NCBI RefSeq assembly: GCF_003097355.1 | Contig: NZ_PYUI01000012.1 | Coordinates: 1-64,000 of the forward strand | From: Arthrobacter sp. H-02-3 | Lineage (GTDB): Bacteria; Actinomycetota; Actinomycetes; Actinomycetales; Micrococcaceae | Reading direction: 5' to 3' | Length of the DNA stretch: 64,000 bases | Shown: positions 9,524-18,230 of the stretch, piece by piece | Numbering within the stretch: the stretch's first letter is position 1 | Layout of the letters: every line of letters starts with the position of its first letter | Notes under the pieces: generated by a model | Seen by the model: the letters and a program-made list of their open reading frames with translations, nothing else | Database searches by the model: none | Told to the model about the DNA's origin: nothing | Translations under genes and position numbers: made by a program

Positions 9524-10516
9524 TCAGCGCCCTTCCTGCTGTGGCTGTTCCGGTGTTGGCCTGGTGGGGCCGGGAGTGCGCCTTGGCGGCCAGAAGTCGC
9601 CGGAGACTCGGGCCGGGGCAACTCCTTCGGGCGCAGCCAGCTCCGCCCGAATTTCCTCTGCAAGCCGGTACGTCATGTCCTTCCGCCAGGCCGGCAGCCC
9701 GTGGATGTCATCGTGATAGAGCGCGTCCGGGAGCGCAGCATCGAGGGCGGCGGCCAGGGCCGCCGCGGATGGGCCTGCTCCCCGGCCCGCCGTAATGCGC
9801 AGCTGCACGGGCCGTTTGGTGGCCGCCGTGACAGTGAGGACCAGTGCGCCGTCGGCGTCGAGCCTTCCGATCAGGAGCACTCCGGACCTGCCCAGGTTGC
9901 TCAGCGACAACCGGCGGAAGGCCACCCGTGAGGACAGGGCCGACGCCGGGAGGCTCACGCCGCGCAGGAGCTCGCCGGGAGCAAGGCAATTCCTCCCGTC
10001 ACCGGTGACGAAGTCGAGCACGGAAACCGTGCGGCTGGCACCGCCGGCGCCCAGGATGGTGGCCGTGCCGTCCAGCGCCGTGCAAAGCGAGATCATGGGC
10101 CCGGCCGGCAGGGCGGTGCAGAGGTTGCCGCCCACTGTGGACATGTTCCAGATCTTGAAGGAGGCCACAAAGGAGTCGCAGCAGGGACGAATCAGGTCCA
10201 GGGCCGGCCAGGCGGCTGCGCCGGCGACCACTTCACCCCGGTTCCTCCCGGCAACACGGGCCAACGCGTCCGATTCCGGGAGTGCGTACAGTTGTGCAAC
10301 CGTGCACGTGGCCGCGATCTCGATGCCCGAGTCGGTCACCGTGAGGGCGGGCCAGTTGGTGGCGCTGAGGTCCAGCAGCCGCCGGAGCGGCTCCTTGCCG
10401 AAGGCGAAGCTGCCGTAAGAGAACAGGACGGTGCCGCCGGCTAGCCAGGCGTCCCCGTCGCGCCATTCGCCGGGATCCCCGGTGCGGACCACCGCTTCGA
10501 TGGTGTTCATATCCAT
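9524..10516 (-). CDS. Xanthine dehydrogenase FAD-binding subunit
   Basis: A 330-residue protein of the molybdopterin dehydrogenase FAD-binding family. AGGTVL near residue 26 is the first FAD-binding block and [18 protein letters not shown] is the second, characteristic pyrophosphate-binding region. A CO-dehydrogenase flavoprotein C-terminal domain follows from about residue 190. The subunit transfers electrons from the iron-sulfur clusters of the neighbouring protein to NAD or another acceptor. The start codon lies inside the end of xdhC (ten-base overlap; a second ATG six bases later is possible), and the stop is two bases from the next start, so the three genes are tightly coupled. Confidence 0.9.
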   Translation of the reverse strand: MDMNTIEAVVRTGDPGEWRDGDAWLAGGTVLFSYGSFAFGKEPLRRLLDLSATNWPALTVTDSGIEIAATCTVAQLYALPESDALARVAGRNRGEVVAGAAAWPALDLIRPCCDSFVASFKIWNMSTVGGNLCTALPAGPMISLCTALDGTATILGAGGASRTVSVLDFVTGDGRNCLAPGELLRGVSLPASALSSRVAFRRLSLSNLGRSGVLLIGRLDADGALVLTVTAATKRPVQLRITAGRGAGPSAAALAAALDAALPDALYHDDIHGLPAWRKDMTYRLAEEIRAELAAPEGVAPARVSGDFWPPRRTPGPTRPTPEQPQQEGR

Positions 10517-11820
10517 GGTGTCTCCTGGTGCTGCCGGGGTGAGCGGGTCAGGGTTGCGGCTTCCGGGGCCGCGGGGCTGCCGCCCAGGTGGTGGATCGGA
10601 CCCTCACCGTCCTTCAGGGACATGCACTGGGCCGAGGGACTGTTTGGCCGGGACATTCCGGCCGAAGCTGTGCCGCCGCGGTCCGGGCCGTGTCCGCGGC
10701 GCGCCAGGACCTCCGCCATGATGGAGACCGCCACCTCGGCCGGGGTGACGGCTCCGAGGTCGAGGCCGATCGGCGAATGCAGCCGGGACAGCTCCCCGGC
10801 GGGCACCCCGGCGGCGAGGAGGGATTCGGCCCGCTGGTGGTGGCTGCGCCGCGATCCCATCGCACCTATATAGGCCACCTCGAGTCCCAGAGCGGTTTCA
10901 AGCAGCGGAATGTCGAACTTGGGGTCGTGTGTGAGGATGCAGACCACGGTTCGGGCGTCGATCCTTCGCGCCGCGGCTTCCTGCGCGAGGTAGCGGTGGG
11001 GCCACGCGGTGACCACCTGGTCGGCGCCGGCGAACCTGTCCTGGGCCGCGAAAGCCGGGCGGGCATCACAGAGCGTCACGTCGTATCCGAGGAGCTTGGC
11101 GGCCGGCAGCAGCGCCGCGCCGAAGTCGTTGGCGCCGAAGATCAAGAGGCGCGCTGCGGGAAGCCGGCTTTCGACCAGCAGGCTCACGGGCTCCGCCAGG
11201 CATTCCCCCGCGCGCGCGAGCCGGACCAGCCCGGTGCGGCCGCCCCGCAGCAGCGGTTCCAGCTGGGCCGCCGCCGCCAGCAGCATATGCCCGGCATCGG
11301 CAGTTCCGCCCGCGCCGTCAGCTACACGCACCCCCAGCAGCGCGGCGAGTTCCGCCGACTGCGTCACCTGGAATGCCGCCGGGTCTGAAACCACGACGGC
11401 GCCGCCCCCGCCGGCGTCCACCCTGCGGATCAGTGCCGCCCCGCTGGCCGGGTTCCGGCGGGCAAGGCCGTGCAGGCTGTCCAGCCTGAGCCGGCCGGGA
11501 CCCGGGCCCAGGGGTTCGATGTGGATTTCCAGCGTGCCGCCGCACGTCAGTCCGGCGGCAAACGCATCCTCGGCGCTGTAGCCGAAGAACTCGCGGCGCG
11601 GGCCGCCGTCGCGCAGTGCTTCCAGGGCCGCCTCCACAACGGCGCCTTCAACACAGCCGCCGGAAAGGCTGCCCAGGACCTCGCCGGTCTCGGCGACCAG
11701 CATGGACGTGCCCACGGGTCTCGGCGCCGACCCCGCAGTACCCACCACAGTGGCCACCGCGCAGCGCTGCCCGGTAGCAGCCGGCCGCCACGCGCCTAGC
11801 AGCGGGAGCAGATCCAACAT
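10507..11820 (-). CDS. xdhC: XdhC/CoxI family molybdenum-enzyme maturation protein
   Basis: A 437-residue protein with both XdhC domains. The N-terminal CoxI-like part has TVVGTAGSAPRPVGTSMLV and GSLSGGCVEGAVVEAA (about residues 23-67), and the C-terminal Rossmann part has LLIFGANDFGAALLPAAKLLGYDVTLCDARP and YIGAMGSRRSH. Known members bind sulfurated molybdenum cofactor and insert it into xanthine dehydrogenase. The gene sits between the deaminase (17-base gap) and the FAD subunit (overlap), exactly where such a maturation factor is expected. It is longer than the usual 270-390 residues because of an interdomain insertion and a C-terminal tail. Confidence 0.9.
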   Translation of the reverse strand: MLDLLPLLGAWRPAATGQRCAVATVVGTAGSAPRPVGTSMLVAETGEVLGSLSGGCVEGAVVEAALEALRDGGPRREFFGYSAEDAFAAGLTCGGTLEIHIEPLGPGPGRLRLDSLHGLARRNPASGAALIRRVDAGGGGAVVVSDPAAFQVTQSAELAALLGVRVADGAGGTADAGHMLLAAAAQLEPLLRGGRTGLVRLARAGECLAEPVSLLVESRLPAARLLIFGANDFGAALLPAAKLLGYDVTLCDARPAFAAQDRFAGADQVVTAWPHRYLAQEAAARRIDARTVVCILTHDPKFDIPLLETALGLEVAYIGAMGSRRSHHQRAESLLAAGVPAGELSRLHSPIGLDLGAVTPAEVAVSIMAEVLARRGHGPDRGGTASAGMSRPNSPSAQCMSLKDGEGPIHHLGGSPAAPEAATLTRSPRQHQETPWI

Positions 11821-11837
11821 GGCCGCACGCCCCGGGC

Positions 11838-12332
11838 CTAGTAGTCGATCCTGGACTCGAGCGAGTTCCAGGTGGTGAACGGAGCCAGGATGGCGGGGGC
11901 CTGCGGGTCGGTGAGTTCCAGCCTGCCCACCGGCATGAGCGCGTCACGTTGATCATTTTCGAAGTATTCGTAGAAGACTGCGTCATCGAACCCTGCGGAG
12001 GCGGCATCGTGCCGGTCCGCGGCGAACACCACGCGCTGCACCCGCGCCCACAGCGCGGAGGCCAGGCACATGGGGCACGGCTCGCAGCTGGAGTAGAGCG
12101 TGGCCCCGCTGAGGTCGAAGGTGGCCAGTTCGCTGCACGCCCGCCGGATGGCTGTGACTTCGGCGTGCGCAGTGGGATCGTTGGTGGCGGTGACGCGGTT
12201 GACGCCGTCGAACGCCTGCCCGTCCGCGGTGACAACCACCGCACCGAACGGGCCTCCGCCGGTCAGGACGTTGGCCGTGGCCAACTCGATGGACCGGGCC
12301 AGGAACTTCTGGGCCGTGACGGTTGTAGTCAT
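11838..12332 (-). CDS. Nucleoside/guanine deaminase (CMP/dCMP deaminase family)
   Basis: A 164-residue zinc enzyme started at MTTTVTAQKF (12332), preceded by a purine-rich stretch; the open frame upstream is not part of the fold. The zinc ligands are visible in TAHAEV and CEPCPMC. The order HAE...PCxxC and the C-terminal block fit the GuaD-type guanine deaminases, which convert guanine to xanthine, the substrate of the xanthine dehydrogenase encoded next. It is the first gene of the xdh operon. A related nucleoside or cytosine deaminase activity cannot be excluded. A pair of candidate operators lies about 185-205 bp upstream. Confidence 0.88.
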   Translation of the reverse strand: MTTTVTAQKFLARSIELATANVLTGGGPFGAVVVTADGQAFDGVNRVTATNDPTAHAEVTAIRRACSELATFDLSGATLYSSCEPCPMCLASALWARVQRVVFAADRHDAASAGFDDAVFYEYFENDQRDALMPVGRLELTDPQAPAILAPFTTWNSLESRIDY

Positions 12333-12509
12333 GCTGCGACTCCCTTGCTGCGGAAGCCGGTACACCGTTACGGGACGCAGGGGCCGGATGCGACGGTGAC
12401 CAGTCTTCAGCATGTGCCTTGAAGGTTGCGCCTGGTAGATAGCGTCCCGGGTTCGGGCTGCCCGCCGTTGGCAAGATCGAGAGTAGCACCGCGACTCCCG
12501 CGCGGCGCC

Positions 12510-12545
12510 CCACACCCTGTGGAAGCCCAGTTTCGTTATGTGAAA
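12510..12545. promoter_or_regulatory. Paired candidate IclR-type operators upstream of the deaminase-xdh operon
   Basis: TTTCGTTATGTGAAA at 12531-12545 is a good palindrome. At 12510-12524 a second copy has a perfect right half (GTGGAA) but a poor left half. Centres are 21 bp apart, the same spacing as at the other purine/glyoxylate promoters of the window. They lie between the 55-residue ORF and the deaminase start. Confidence 0.5.
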
Positions 12546-12575
12546 TCTCTATTTCCGGATCTTCACGCCGGCGGA

Positions 12576-12743
12576 CTACCGCCCGAAGATCGGGAGCGCG
12601 CGGAGCCAGCGGGAGAAGCCGCGGTCCTTGCGGTCGCAGTCGGCCGGAATGTAGAAGTCCGGGTCTGTACCGCCGAAAGGCAGGTACAACTCCTGGCCCG
12701 GCGCCGGAAAGTCAGTGACGGTGTCCTTCTCCTGCGAGTCCAT
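12576..12743 (-). CDS. Small hypothetical protein, 55 aa
   Basis: The ATG at 12743 is preceded by a strong AGGAGG-like ribosome binding site five to seven bases upstream, which argues that this short frame is translated; longer starts upstream lack this. The protein, MDSQEKDTVTDFPAPG to the end RALPIFGR, is acidic at the N-terminus, contains a GGTDPDFYIP segment and ends basic, with no membrane helix. I do not recognise a family. It lies between the deaminase operon and urate oxidase, with a pair of candidate IclR operators 60-100 bp upstream, so it may belong to the purine regulon. Confidence 0.5.
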   Translation of the reverse strand: MDSQEKDTVTDFPAPGQELYLPFGGTDPDFYIPADCDRKDRGFSRWLRALPIFGR

Positions 12744-12804
12744 GGACTCCTCCTCAGTCATGTGTGGCCGTTTCTTCGCCGAGGGCCGAACCACGTCACC
12801 GTGA

Positions 12805-12840
12805 TTCCGCTTTGCGAAAAAAATTTATTGCTATGTGGAA
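12805..12840. promoter_or_regulatory. Paired candidate IclR-type operators between the small ORF and urate oxidase
   Basis: TTCCGCTTTGCGAAA at 12805-12819 is a clear palindrome. TATTGCTATGTGGAA at 12826-12840 keeps the right half. Centre-to-centre distance is again 21 bp. The pair could serve the minus-strand 55-residue ORF, the plus-strand urate oxidase leader, or both. Confidence 0.55.
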
Positions 12841-12938
12841 GAGAATAGGGGTCGACGCCGGTGGCGGTCAAGGTTCCCGGCTGGCGCAGTCACAAACCGA
12901 ATTTTCGAAAAGTGATGTACACCACGCCCGGGCCGGGC

Positions 12939-13034
12939 TACGCTGGAAAGCAATTCGTGGCGCAGGTCACGTAACCTGGGAGCAGCAGGCAGGGTCGTAA
13001 TGAGCTGACATCAACTGATGTCGGCTCATTTTTT
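12939..13034 (+). ncRNA. Putative attenuated leader or small RNA upstream of urate oxidase
   Basis: There is no plus-strand gene between 1549 and 13127, yet a strong plus-strand terminator ends at 13034. A possible TANNNT-type minus-10 (TACGCT) at 12939-12944 would give a transcript of about 85 bases. It would contain a small hairpin with arms CAGGT and ACCTG at 12963-12978, then the terminator stem. I could not match it to a known riboswitch class. The start is uncertain. Confidence 0.4.
12999..13034 (+). terminator. Intrinsic terminator about 95 bp before urate oxidase
   Basis: The arms 12999-13012 and 13017-13030 pair over 14 positions, including one U-G wobble, around an AACT loop. A run of T residues follows to 13034. 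On the opposite strand there is no T-run, so the terminator is oriented toward urate oxidase. Confidence 0.8.
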
Positions 13035-13126
13035 GTGGGCCGACGGAACAAGAAACGCGCGGGAAACAAGCGCTTAATTTCTATGTGGAACTTTGGTGCC
13101 ACATACCTGACGTTGGGAATCAGACC

Positions 13127-14035
13127 ATGAGCAACAAGATCGTCCTCGGCCACAACCAGTACGGCAAGGCGGAAGTCCGGGTCGTCAAGATCACCCGGGA
13201 CACCGACCGCCACGAGATCGAAGACCTGAACGTCACCTCGCAGCTGCGCGGGGACCTGGCGGCGGCCCACCTCGAAGGTGACAACAGCCACGTGGTGGCC
13301 ACGGACACCCAAAAGAACACCATCTACGCCTTCGCCCGGGACGGCATCGGCTCCCCCGAGGCCTTCCTGCTGCGGCTGGGCAAGCACTTCACCTCAAGCT
13401 TCGACTGGATCAGCGGCGGCCGCTGGGCGGCCGAGTCCTACAAATGGGACCGGATCCAGGCCCACGGAGCCGAGCACGACCACTCCTTCGTCCGCAGCGG
13501 CCAGGAAGTCCGCACGGCCGTCCTGGTCCGCGACGGCGGCACCGAGCACCTCATCGCCGGGCTAAAGGACCTCACCGTGCTGAAGTCGACCCAGTCCGGC
13601 TTCAGCGGCTTCCCGAGGGACAAATACACCACCCTCCAGGAAACCTCGGACCGCATCCTCGCCACGGATGTCTCCGCCCGCTGGCGCTTCAAGACCGGCA
13701 CCGACTTCGGCGCCATCGACTTCAACAAGAGCTACGACGACGTCAAGAGCCTGCTGCTGGAGGGTTTCAGCGAGAACTACTCCCACGCCCTGCAGCAGAC
13801 CCTCTTCGACATGGGCGCCAAGGTCCTGGAGGCGCACGCCGAAATCGACGAGATCAAGTTCTCCATGCCCAACAAGCACCACTTCCTCGTCGACCTCTCG
13901 CCGTTCGGCCTCGACAACCCCAACGAGGTCTTCTTTGCCGCCGACCGCCCCTACGGCCTGATTGAGGCCACCGTCCAGCGTGAAGACGCCAGCCCTGCAG
14001 AAATCGCGTGGAGCGGCATCGCCGGCTTCTGCTAG
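13127..14035 (+). CDS. Urate oxidase (uricase)
   Basis: A 302-residue protein started at MSNKIVLGHNQYGKAEVRVVKI (13127). GGGAA-like bases lie about seven positions upstream; the slightly longer frame has no ribosome binding site. Uricase signature regions are present: NTIYAFARDG, LVDLSPFGLDNPNEVFFAADRPYGLIEATV and the paired tunnelling-fold domains, with Lys/Thr catalytic residues expected in the first domain (KAEVRVVK and VVATDTQKNTIY). It oxidises urate to 5-hydroxyisourate, downstream of the xanthine dehydrogenase encoded nearby. The hydrolase and decarboxylase that normally complete the conversion to allantoin are not next to it. The strong terminator upstream suggests regulation by attenuation. 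Confidence 0.95.
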   Translation: MSNKIVLGHNQYGKAEVRVVKITRDTDRHEIEDLNVTSQLRGDLAAAHLEGDNSHVVATDTQKNTIYAFARDGIGSPEAFLLRLGKHFTSSFDWISGGRWAAESYKWDRIQAHGAEHDHSFVRSGQEVRTAVLVRDGGTEHLIAGLKDLTVLKSTQSGFSGFPRDKYTTLQETSDRILATDVSARWRFKTGTDFGAIDFNKSYDDVKSLLLEGFSENYSHALQQTLFDMGAKVLEAHAEIDEIKFSMPNKHHFLVDLSPFGLDNPNEVFFAADRPYGLIEATVQREDASPAEIAWSGIAGFC

Positions 14036-14083
14036 AACTCCCCACGCCGCAGGCCCTAACTGCCGGTGCCGCAGGCCCTAGCT

Positions 14084-14120
14084 GCTGGCGCCGCCGGCCC
14101 GAACCGCCGGCGGCGCCGGC
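14084..14120. terminator. GC-rich hairpin between urate oxidase and NCS2 permease
   Basis: Arms 14084-14097 and 14107-14120 pair over 14 bases with one G-T pair; the loop has nine bases. No T-run follows, so termination is only likely. Two imperfect 22-bp direct copies beginning GCCGCAGGCCCTA (about 14046 and 14068) lie just before it. Confidence 0.45.
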
Positions 14121-14204
14121 AACCGCTGTACCAGCAACCTAGTACCCGTTAGCCAGACATTGTTAGCCGGACGACGACGTCCGCCATGAACCAGAAAGTC
14201 TGCC

Positions 14205-15716
14205 ATGAACGCACGAAAGAAATTGACCGCCCGGCCGCCGCATCCGCGGACCGGCGGCACGCCCCGCCCCGAAGACGAGCGGCTCTCCCTCGGAAGCAGC
14301 TTCGCCTATGGATTCCAGCACGTCCTGACCATGTACGGCGGCATCATCGCCGTCCCCCTGATCGTCGGCCAGGCCGCCGGGCTGGCTCCCGCAGACATCG
14401 GGATCCTGATCGCCGCGGCCCTCTTCATGGGCGGCCTGGCAACCCTCCTCCAGACCCTGGGCCTGCCGTTCTTCGGCTCCCAGCTCCCCCTGGTCCAGGG
14501 TGTCTCCTTCGCCAGCGTGGCCACCATGGTCGCCATCGTCTCGGGGGGAGGCGGCATCCCGGCCGTCTTCGGTGCCGTTATTGCCTCCGCGGCCATCGGG
14601 CTCCTGATCGCCCCGGTGTTCTCCAAGATCGTCCGGTTCTTCCCGCCGGTGGTCACCGGAACCGTCATCACCACCATCGGCCTCACGCTGATGCCCGTGG
14701 CGGCCAACTGGGCCATGGGCGGGAACAAGAAGGCCGCGGACTACGGAAGCGTGGCCAACATCGGGCTGGCGGCTATCACCTTGGCCCTCGTCCTGCTGCT
14801 GAGCAAGGTCGGCAGCGCCACCATTTCCCGCCTGTCCATCCTGCTGGCCATGGTGATCGGAACGGGGGTCGCGGTCGTGACCGGGATGGCGGACTTCTCG
14901 AAGGTCGGTGACGGCCCGATCGTCGCCTTCCCCACACCATTCCACCTCGGCGTGCCCACCTTCGAGGTCGCCGCCATCATCTCCATGGTGATCGTGGTTC
15001 TGGTCATCCTGACCGAGACCATGGCCGACATCCTGGCCGTCGGCGAAATCGTGGGCACCCGGGTTGACTCGAAGCGGATCGCCGCGGGCCTGCGGGCCGA
15101 CATGGTGTCCAGCCTCGTGGCGCCGGTCTTCGGCTCCTTCACCCAGAGCGCCTTCGCCCAGAACGTCGGTCTGGTGGCCGTCACCAAGATCAAGAGCCGC
15201 TATGTGGTCGCAGCCGGCGGCGTCATCCTCGTCCTGCTGGGCCTGCTGCCGGTGCTCGGCCGCGTGGTCGCGGCGGTTCCGACGGCGGTCCTCGGCGGTG
15301 CCGGCATCGTTCTCTTTGGCACGGTGGCCGCCAGCGGTATCCGCACCTTGGCCAAGGTGGAGTACCGGAACAACATGAACCTGATCATCGTCGCAACCTC
15401 GATCGGCTTCGGCATGATCCCGATCGCCGCACCGACCTTCTACGACAAGTTCCCCAGCTGGTTCGGAACGATCTTCCACTCCGGCATCAGCTCCGCGGCC
15501 GTCATGGCCATCCTGCTGAACCTCCTCTTCAACCACCTGAAGACGGGCAACTCGGAGAACCAGTCAGTCTTCGTGGCCGGAACGGGCCGGGCGATCCGCG
15601 AGGAAGACCTCAAGTGCCTGGCCGAAGGCGACCGCTATGAGAACGGCAAACTCATCGACTGCGACGGCAAGGAAGTCCCGGTGCAACCGTCCACGGTCGC
15701 CGCGGACGGGCACTAG
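14205..15716 (+). CDS. NCS2 family xanthine/uracil/urate permease
   Basis: A 503-residue membrane protein with about twelve to fourteen transmembrane segments. NCS2/NAT signatures are visible: FQHVLTMYGG near residue 37, ILTETMADILAVGEIVG in the middle and the family motif QNVGLVAVTKIKSR (residues near 315). This family imports xanthine, uracil or urate with protons or sodium. Placement directly after urate oxidase favours xanthine or urate. The C-terminal 50 residues are hydrophilic. The gene is followed by a convergent hairpin shared with the IclR regulator. Substrate choice within the family cannot be read with certainty. Confidence 0.9.
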   Translation: MNARKKLTARPPHPRTGGTPRPEDERLSLGSSFAYGFQHVLTMYGGIIAVPLIVGQAAGLAPADIGILIAAALFMGGLATLLQTLGLPFFGSQLPLVQGVSFASVATMVAIVSGGGGIPAVFGAVIASAAIGLLIAPVFSKIVRFFPPVVTGTVITTIGLTLMPVAANWAMGGNKKAADYGSVANIGLAAITLALVLLLSKVGSATISRLSILLAMVIGTGVAVVTGMADFSKVGDGPIVAFPTPFHLGVPTFEVAAIISMVIVVLVILTETMADILAVGEIVGTRVDSKRIAAGLRADMVSSLVAPVFGSFTQSAFAQNVGLVAVTKIKSRYVVAAGGVILVLLGLLPVLGRVVAAVPTAVLGGAGIVLFGTVAASGIRTLAKVEYRNNMNLIIVATSIGFGMIPIAAPTFYDKFPSWFGTIFHSGISSAAVMAILLNLLFNHLKTGNSENQSVFVAGTGRAIREEDLKCLAEGDRYENGKLIDCDGKEVPVQPSTVAADGH

Positions 15717-15744
15717 GAGCGCCGCATCGCCGGGATCGCAGATG

Positions 15745-15776
15745 CTGGTGGGGCCCACAGCCGTGGGCCCCACCAG
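15745..15776. terminator. Hairpin between convergent NCS2 permease and IclR regulator genes
   Basis: CTGGTGGGGCCCAC at 15745-15758 pairs perfectly with 15763-15776, separated by a four-base loop. It lies between two convergent genes and could terminate both, although neither side has a long T-run. Confidence 0.65.
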
Positions 15777-15821
15777 TCGTGCATCAAGAGCCTGCCCCGT
15801 CCGGCCGGGCGCCCCGGCGGA

Positions 15822-16577
15822 TCAGCCCTGCTTGAGCTCGTCCGAGATCGCGCGGGCGGCCTCCCGCAGCAGAGGCACGGCCTTGTCCGCGAACGCCTGG
15901 TCCACCCGGGACACGGGCCCGGACACGGAGATGGCGGCCGGCGTCGGGGCATCGGGGATGGCCATCGCGAAGCACCGCACCCCGACCTCCTGCTCTTCCT
16001 CGTCAATGGAGTAGCCGCGCTGGCGGATGAGCTTCAGGTCTTCCAGGAGCGTATCGACGTCGCCAATGCTCTTGGGGGTGGGGGTCGGCATCCCCTGGCG
16101 TCCAACGATGCCGCGGACAGTGTCATCGTCCAGCTGGGCCAGGATCGCCTTGCCCATGCCGGTGGCGTGCATGTAGCCGCGCTTGCCCACCTCGGTGAAC
16201 ATGCGCATCGAGTGCAGCGACGGCACCTGGGCGACGTAGATGACCATGTCGGAGTCCAGGACACCCATATTCGCCGTTTCACCCAGCCGGTCCACAAGCG
16301 ACTTGAGCTGGGGCCTGGCCAGCGAGCCGAGTTGCTTGTTGGCCGCCTCACCCAGGCGGATCAGGCGCGGCCCCAGCGCGTAGCGGCGGTTCGGCAGCTG
16401 CCGGATGTACCCCAGGGCAACAAGGGTGCGCAGGAGCCGGTGAATGGTGGGAAGGGGCAGATCGGTGGAATTAGACAGCTCGCTGAGGGTGACCTCGCCG
16501 CCCGCATCGGTAATCAGTTCCAGAAGTTCGAAGACGCGCTCAACGGACTGCACGCCTCCCGAGGGCTTATCAGCCAT
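15822..16577 (-). CDS. IclR family transcriptional regulator (AllR-like candidate)
   Basis: A 251-residue protein started at MADKPSGGVQSVERVFELLELI (16577), which has GGAGAG seven bases upstream; a 29-residue upstream extension of the frame is discarded. Residues about 10-75 form the winged helix (VTLSELSNSTDLPLPTIHRLLRTL), and the rest is the IclR effector domain (GMGKAILAQL, EEQEVGVRCFAMAIPD). IclR-family repressors respond to metabolites such as glyoxylate, allantoate or ureidoglycolate. The gene lies divergent from the malic enzyme-malate synthase-ureidoglycine operon. Its own promoter and five others nearby carry similar 15-bp palindromes, so it is the best candidate for the regional purine/glyoxylate regulator. 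Confidence 0.88.
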   Translation of the reverse strand: MADKPSGGVQSVERVFELLELITDAGGEVTLSELSNSTDLPLPTIHRLLRTLVALGYIRQLPNRRYALGPRLIRLGEAANKQLGSLARPQLKSLVDRLGETANMGVLDSDMVIYVAQVPSLHSMRMFTEVGKRGYMHATGMGKAILAQLDDDTVRGIVGRQGMPTPTPKSIGDVDTLLEDLKLIRQRGYSIDEEEQEVGVRCFAMAIPDAPTPAAISVSGPVSRVDQAFADKAVPLLREAARAISDELKQG

Positions 16578-16614
16578 AAAGATTCTCTCCTGCGCGTCGG
16601 CGTCGACATTTCTT

Positions 16615-16629
16615 ATCCACATCGTGAAA
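16615..16629. promoter_or_regulatory. Single candidate operator at the iclR-type gene promoter
   Basis: ATCCACATCGTGAAA matches the shared palindrome pattern TTYCRYnnnRYGRAA with one mismatch. It lies about 45 bp upstream of the IclR-family start codon, which would fit autoregulation. No second copy is found 21 bp away on either side. Confidence 0.5.
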
Positions 16630-16692
16630 TACAGCTGAAAACCAAAGATACAGCACCCCGCCACCCGGCCAATGACACAACAAGGGTTGTTT

Positions 16693-16728
16693 TTCCACTA
16701 AGCAGATAATAATATCCATAATACGAAA
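16693..16728. promoter_or_regulatory. Paired candidate IclR-type operators upstream of malic enzyme
   Basis: TTCCACTAAGCAGAT at 16693-16707 and ATCCATAATACGAAA at 16714-16728 are imperfect palindromes with centres 21 bp apart, 60-80 bp upstream of the malic enzyme start. This position overlaps or lies just upstream of a promoter. Confidence 0.6.
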
Positions 16729-16780
16729 ACATTCATCAAAGCGTGAGCGGCCCGTCACGGGCCATCCCAGGAGGAACTCA

Positions 16781-18205
16781 ATGGCGAACCCCAGCCCCGG
16801 AAATTCGATCACCCTGCGCGTGGAAGCGCCGTCCAGCTTCACCGCCACCAGCGAACTGGCGGCGGCCGTCGGCGCGGCAGGCGCCGCCATCACCGCCCTG
16901 GACGTCACCGAATCCCACCACGACACGCTCGTCGTCGACGTCACGTGCAACACCACCGACGACGACCACGCGGCCCGCGTCAAGGACGCCCTCAACGCGC
17001 TCGACGGCGTGAAGGTCCAGCATGTCTCGGACCGCACCTTCCTGATGCACCTTGGCGGGAAGCTCGAGGTGGTGCCGAAGGTCGCCCTGCGCAACCGCGA
17101 CGACCTCTCCCGCGCCTACACCCCCGGCGTCGCCCGCGTCTGCCTGGCGATCGCGGAGGACCCCTCCGCCGCGAGGAACCTGACCATCAAGCGCAACACC
17201 ATCGCCGTCGTCACCGACGGCTCCGCCGTCCTGGGCCTGGGCAACATCGGCCCGGCCGCGGCGCTCCCGGTGATGGAGGGCAAGGCCGCCCTCTTCAAGC
17301 AGTTCGCCAACGTCGACGCCTGGCCGGTCTGCCTGGACACCCAGGACACCGAGGAAATCATCATGATCGTCAAGGCCCTCGCCCCCGTCTACGGCGGCGT
17401 GAACCTGGAAGACATCGCCGCGCCGCGCTGCTTCGAGATTGAAAACCGGCTCCGTGCGGAACTGGACATCCCGGTCTTCCATGACGACCAGCACGGCACC
17501 GCGATCGTCACCCTGGCCGCCCTGGTCAATGCCCTGCGCGTGGTGGGCAAGAAGCTCGCCGATGTCAAGATCGTGGTCTCCGGCGTCGGCGCCGCGGGCT
17601 CGGCCATCATCCAACTGCTCAAGGCCCAGGGCGCCAACCACATCATCGCCGCCGGCCGCTCCGGCGCCATCCACCACGGCGCCAAGTACGACGACGAGCA
17701 CCGCTCCTGGATCGCGGCCAACACCAACGAGGCCGGCTTCTCGGGCTCCCTGCACGAGGCCCTCAAGGGTGCGGACGTCTTCATCGGCGTCAGCGCCCCC
17801 AACGTGATCGGCGAGGAGCAGGTTGCCTCCATGGCCAAGGATGCGATCGTCTTTGCCATGGCCAACCCCACGCCGGAAATCGACCCGGTGATCGCGTCGA
17901 AGCACGCGGCCGTTGTGGCCACCGGCCGCAGCGACTACCCCAACCAGATCAACAACGTGCTGGCCTTCCCGGGCTTCTTCCGCGGGCTGCTCGACGCCGG
18001 CGCCTCCGACATCATCCCGGAAATGCTGGTGGCCGCCGCGAAGGCAATCGCCAACCGCGTGGCGGACGATGAGCTCAATGCCAGCTACATCATCCCCAGC
18101 GTCTTCGACCCGCACGTTGCCGCCGACGTCGCCGCCGCCGTCGCCGCGGCGGCGCGCGAGAACTCCGCGCACGCCGCCACCCGCGCCGTCCCGGCCCACG
18201 CCTGA
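16781..18205 (+). CDS. NAD(P)-dependent malic enzyme with N-terminal ACT-like domain
   Basis: A 474-residue protein. Residues 1-85 resemble an ACT regulatory domain, and the malic enzyme core follows from about 90 with [17 protein letters not shown] (catalytic Tyr), [15 protein letters not shown], the metal-binding FHDDQHGTA and the Rossmann motif GVGAAGSAI. It converts malate to pyruvate and CO2. An AGGAGG-like site sits nine bases before the ATG. Malate synthase follows after 25 bases, so the pair would take glyoxylate plus acetyl-CoA through malate to pyruvate. The operon seems to be controlled by the paired operators upstream. Confidence 0.92.
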   Translation: MANPSPGNSITLRVEAPSSFTATSELAAAVGAAGAAITALDVTESHHDTLVVDVTCNTTDDDHAARVKDALNALDGVKVQHVSDRTFLMHLGGKLEVVPKVALRNRDDLSRAYTPGVARVCLAIAEDPSAARNLTIKRNTIAVVTDGSAVLGLGNIGPAAALPVMEGKAALFKQFANVDAWPVCLDTQDTEEIIMIVKALAPVYGGVNLEDIAAPRCFEIENRLRAELDIPVFHDDQHGTAIVTLAALVNALRVVGKKLADVKIVVSGVGAAGSAIIQLLKAQGANHIIAAGRSGAIHHGAKYDDEHRSWIAANTNEAGFSGSLHEALKGADVFIGVSAPNVIGEEQVASMAKDAIVFAMANPTPEIDPVIASKHAAVVATGRSDYPNQINNVLAFPGFFRGLLDAGASDIIPEMLVAAAKAIANRVADDELNASYIIPSVFDPHVAADVAAAVAAAARENSAHAATRAVPAHA

Positions 18206-18230
18206 TTCGCAGCCTAGGAAAGGACCAGAA

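Noticed and set aside
4484..9716. Very long plus-strand open frames opposite the NCS1 permease and xanthine dehydrogenase genes (645 and 1060 residues).
   Set aside because: They are antisense shadows of high-GC genes: composition is His/Asp/Gly/Arg-rich with no recognisable domain, while the minus-strand products are clear families.
12939..13034. A known guanidine-II, purine or SRP RNA upstream of urate oxidase.
   Set aside because: The ACGR tetraloop pair, the purine-riboswitch core and the SRP GGAA/GCAGCC core are not present; only a generic hairpin plus terminator can be supported.
13076..13111. A further pair of the IclR-type sites just before urate oxidase (GTGGAA at 13085 and TGCCAC at 13097).
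   Set aside because: Only one half of each 15-mer is conserved and the halves belong to different copies, so the match is too weak.
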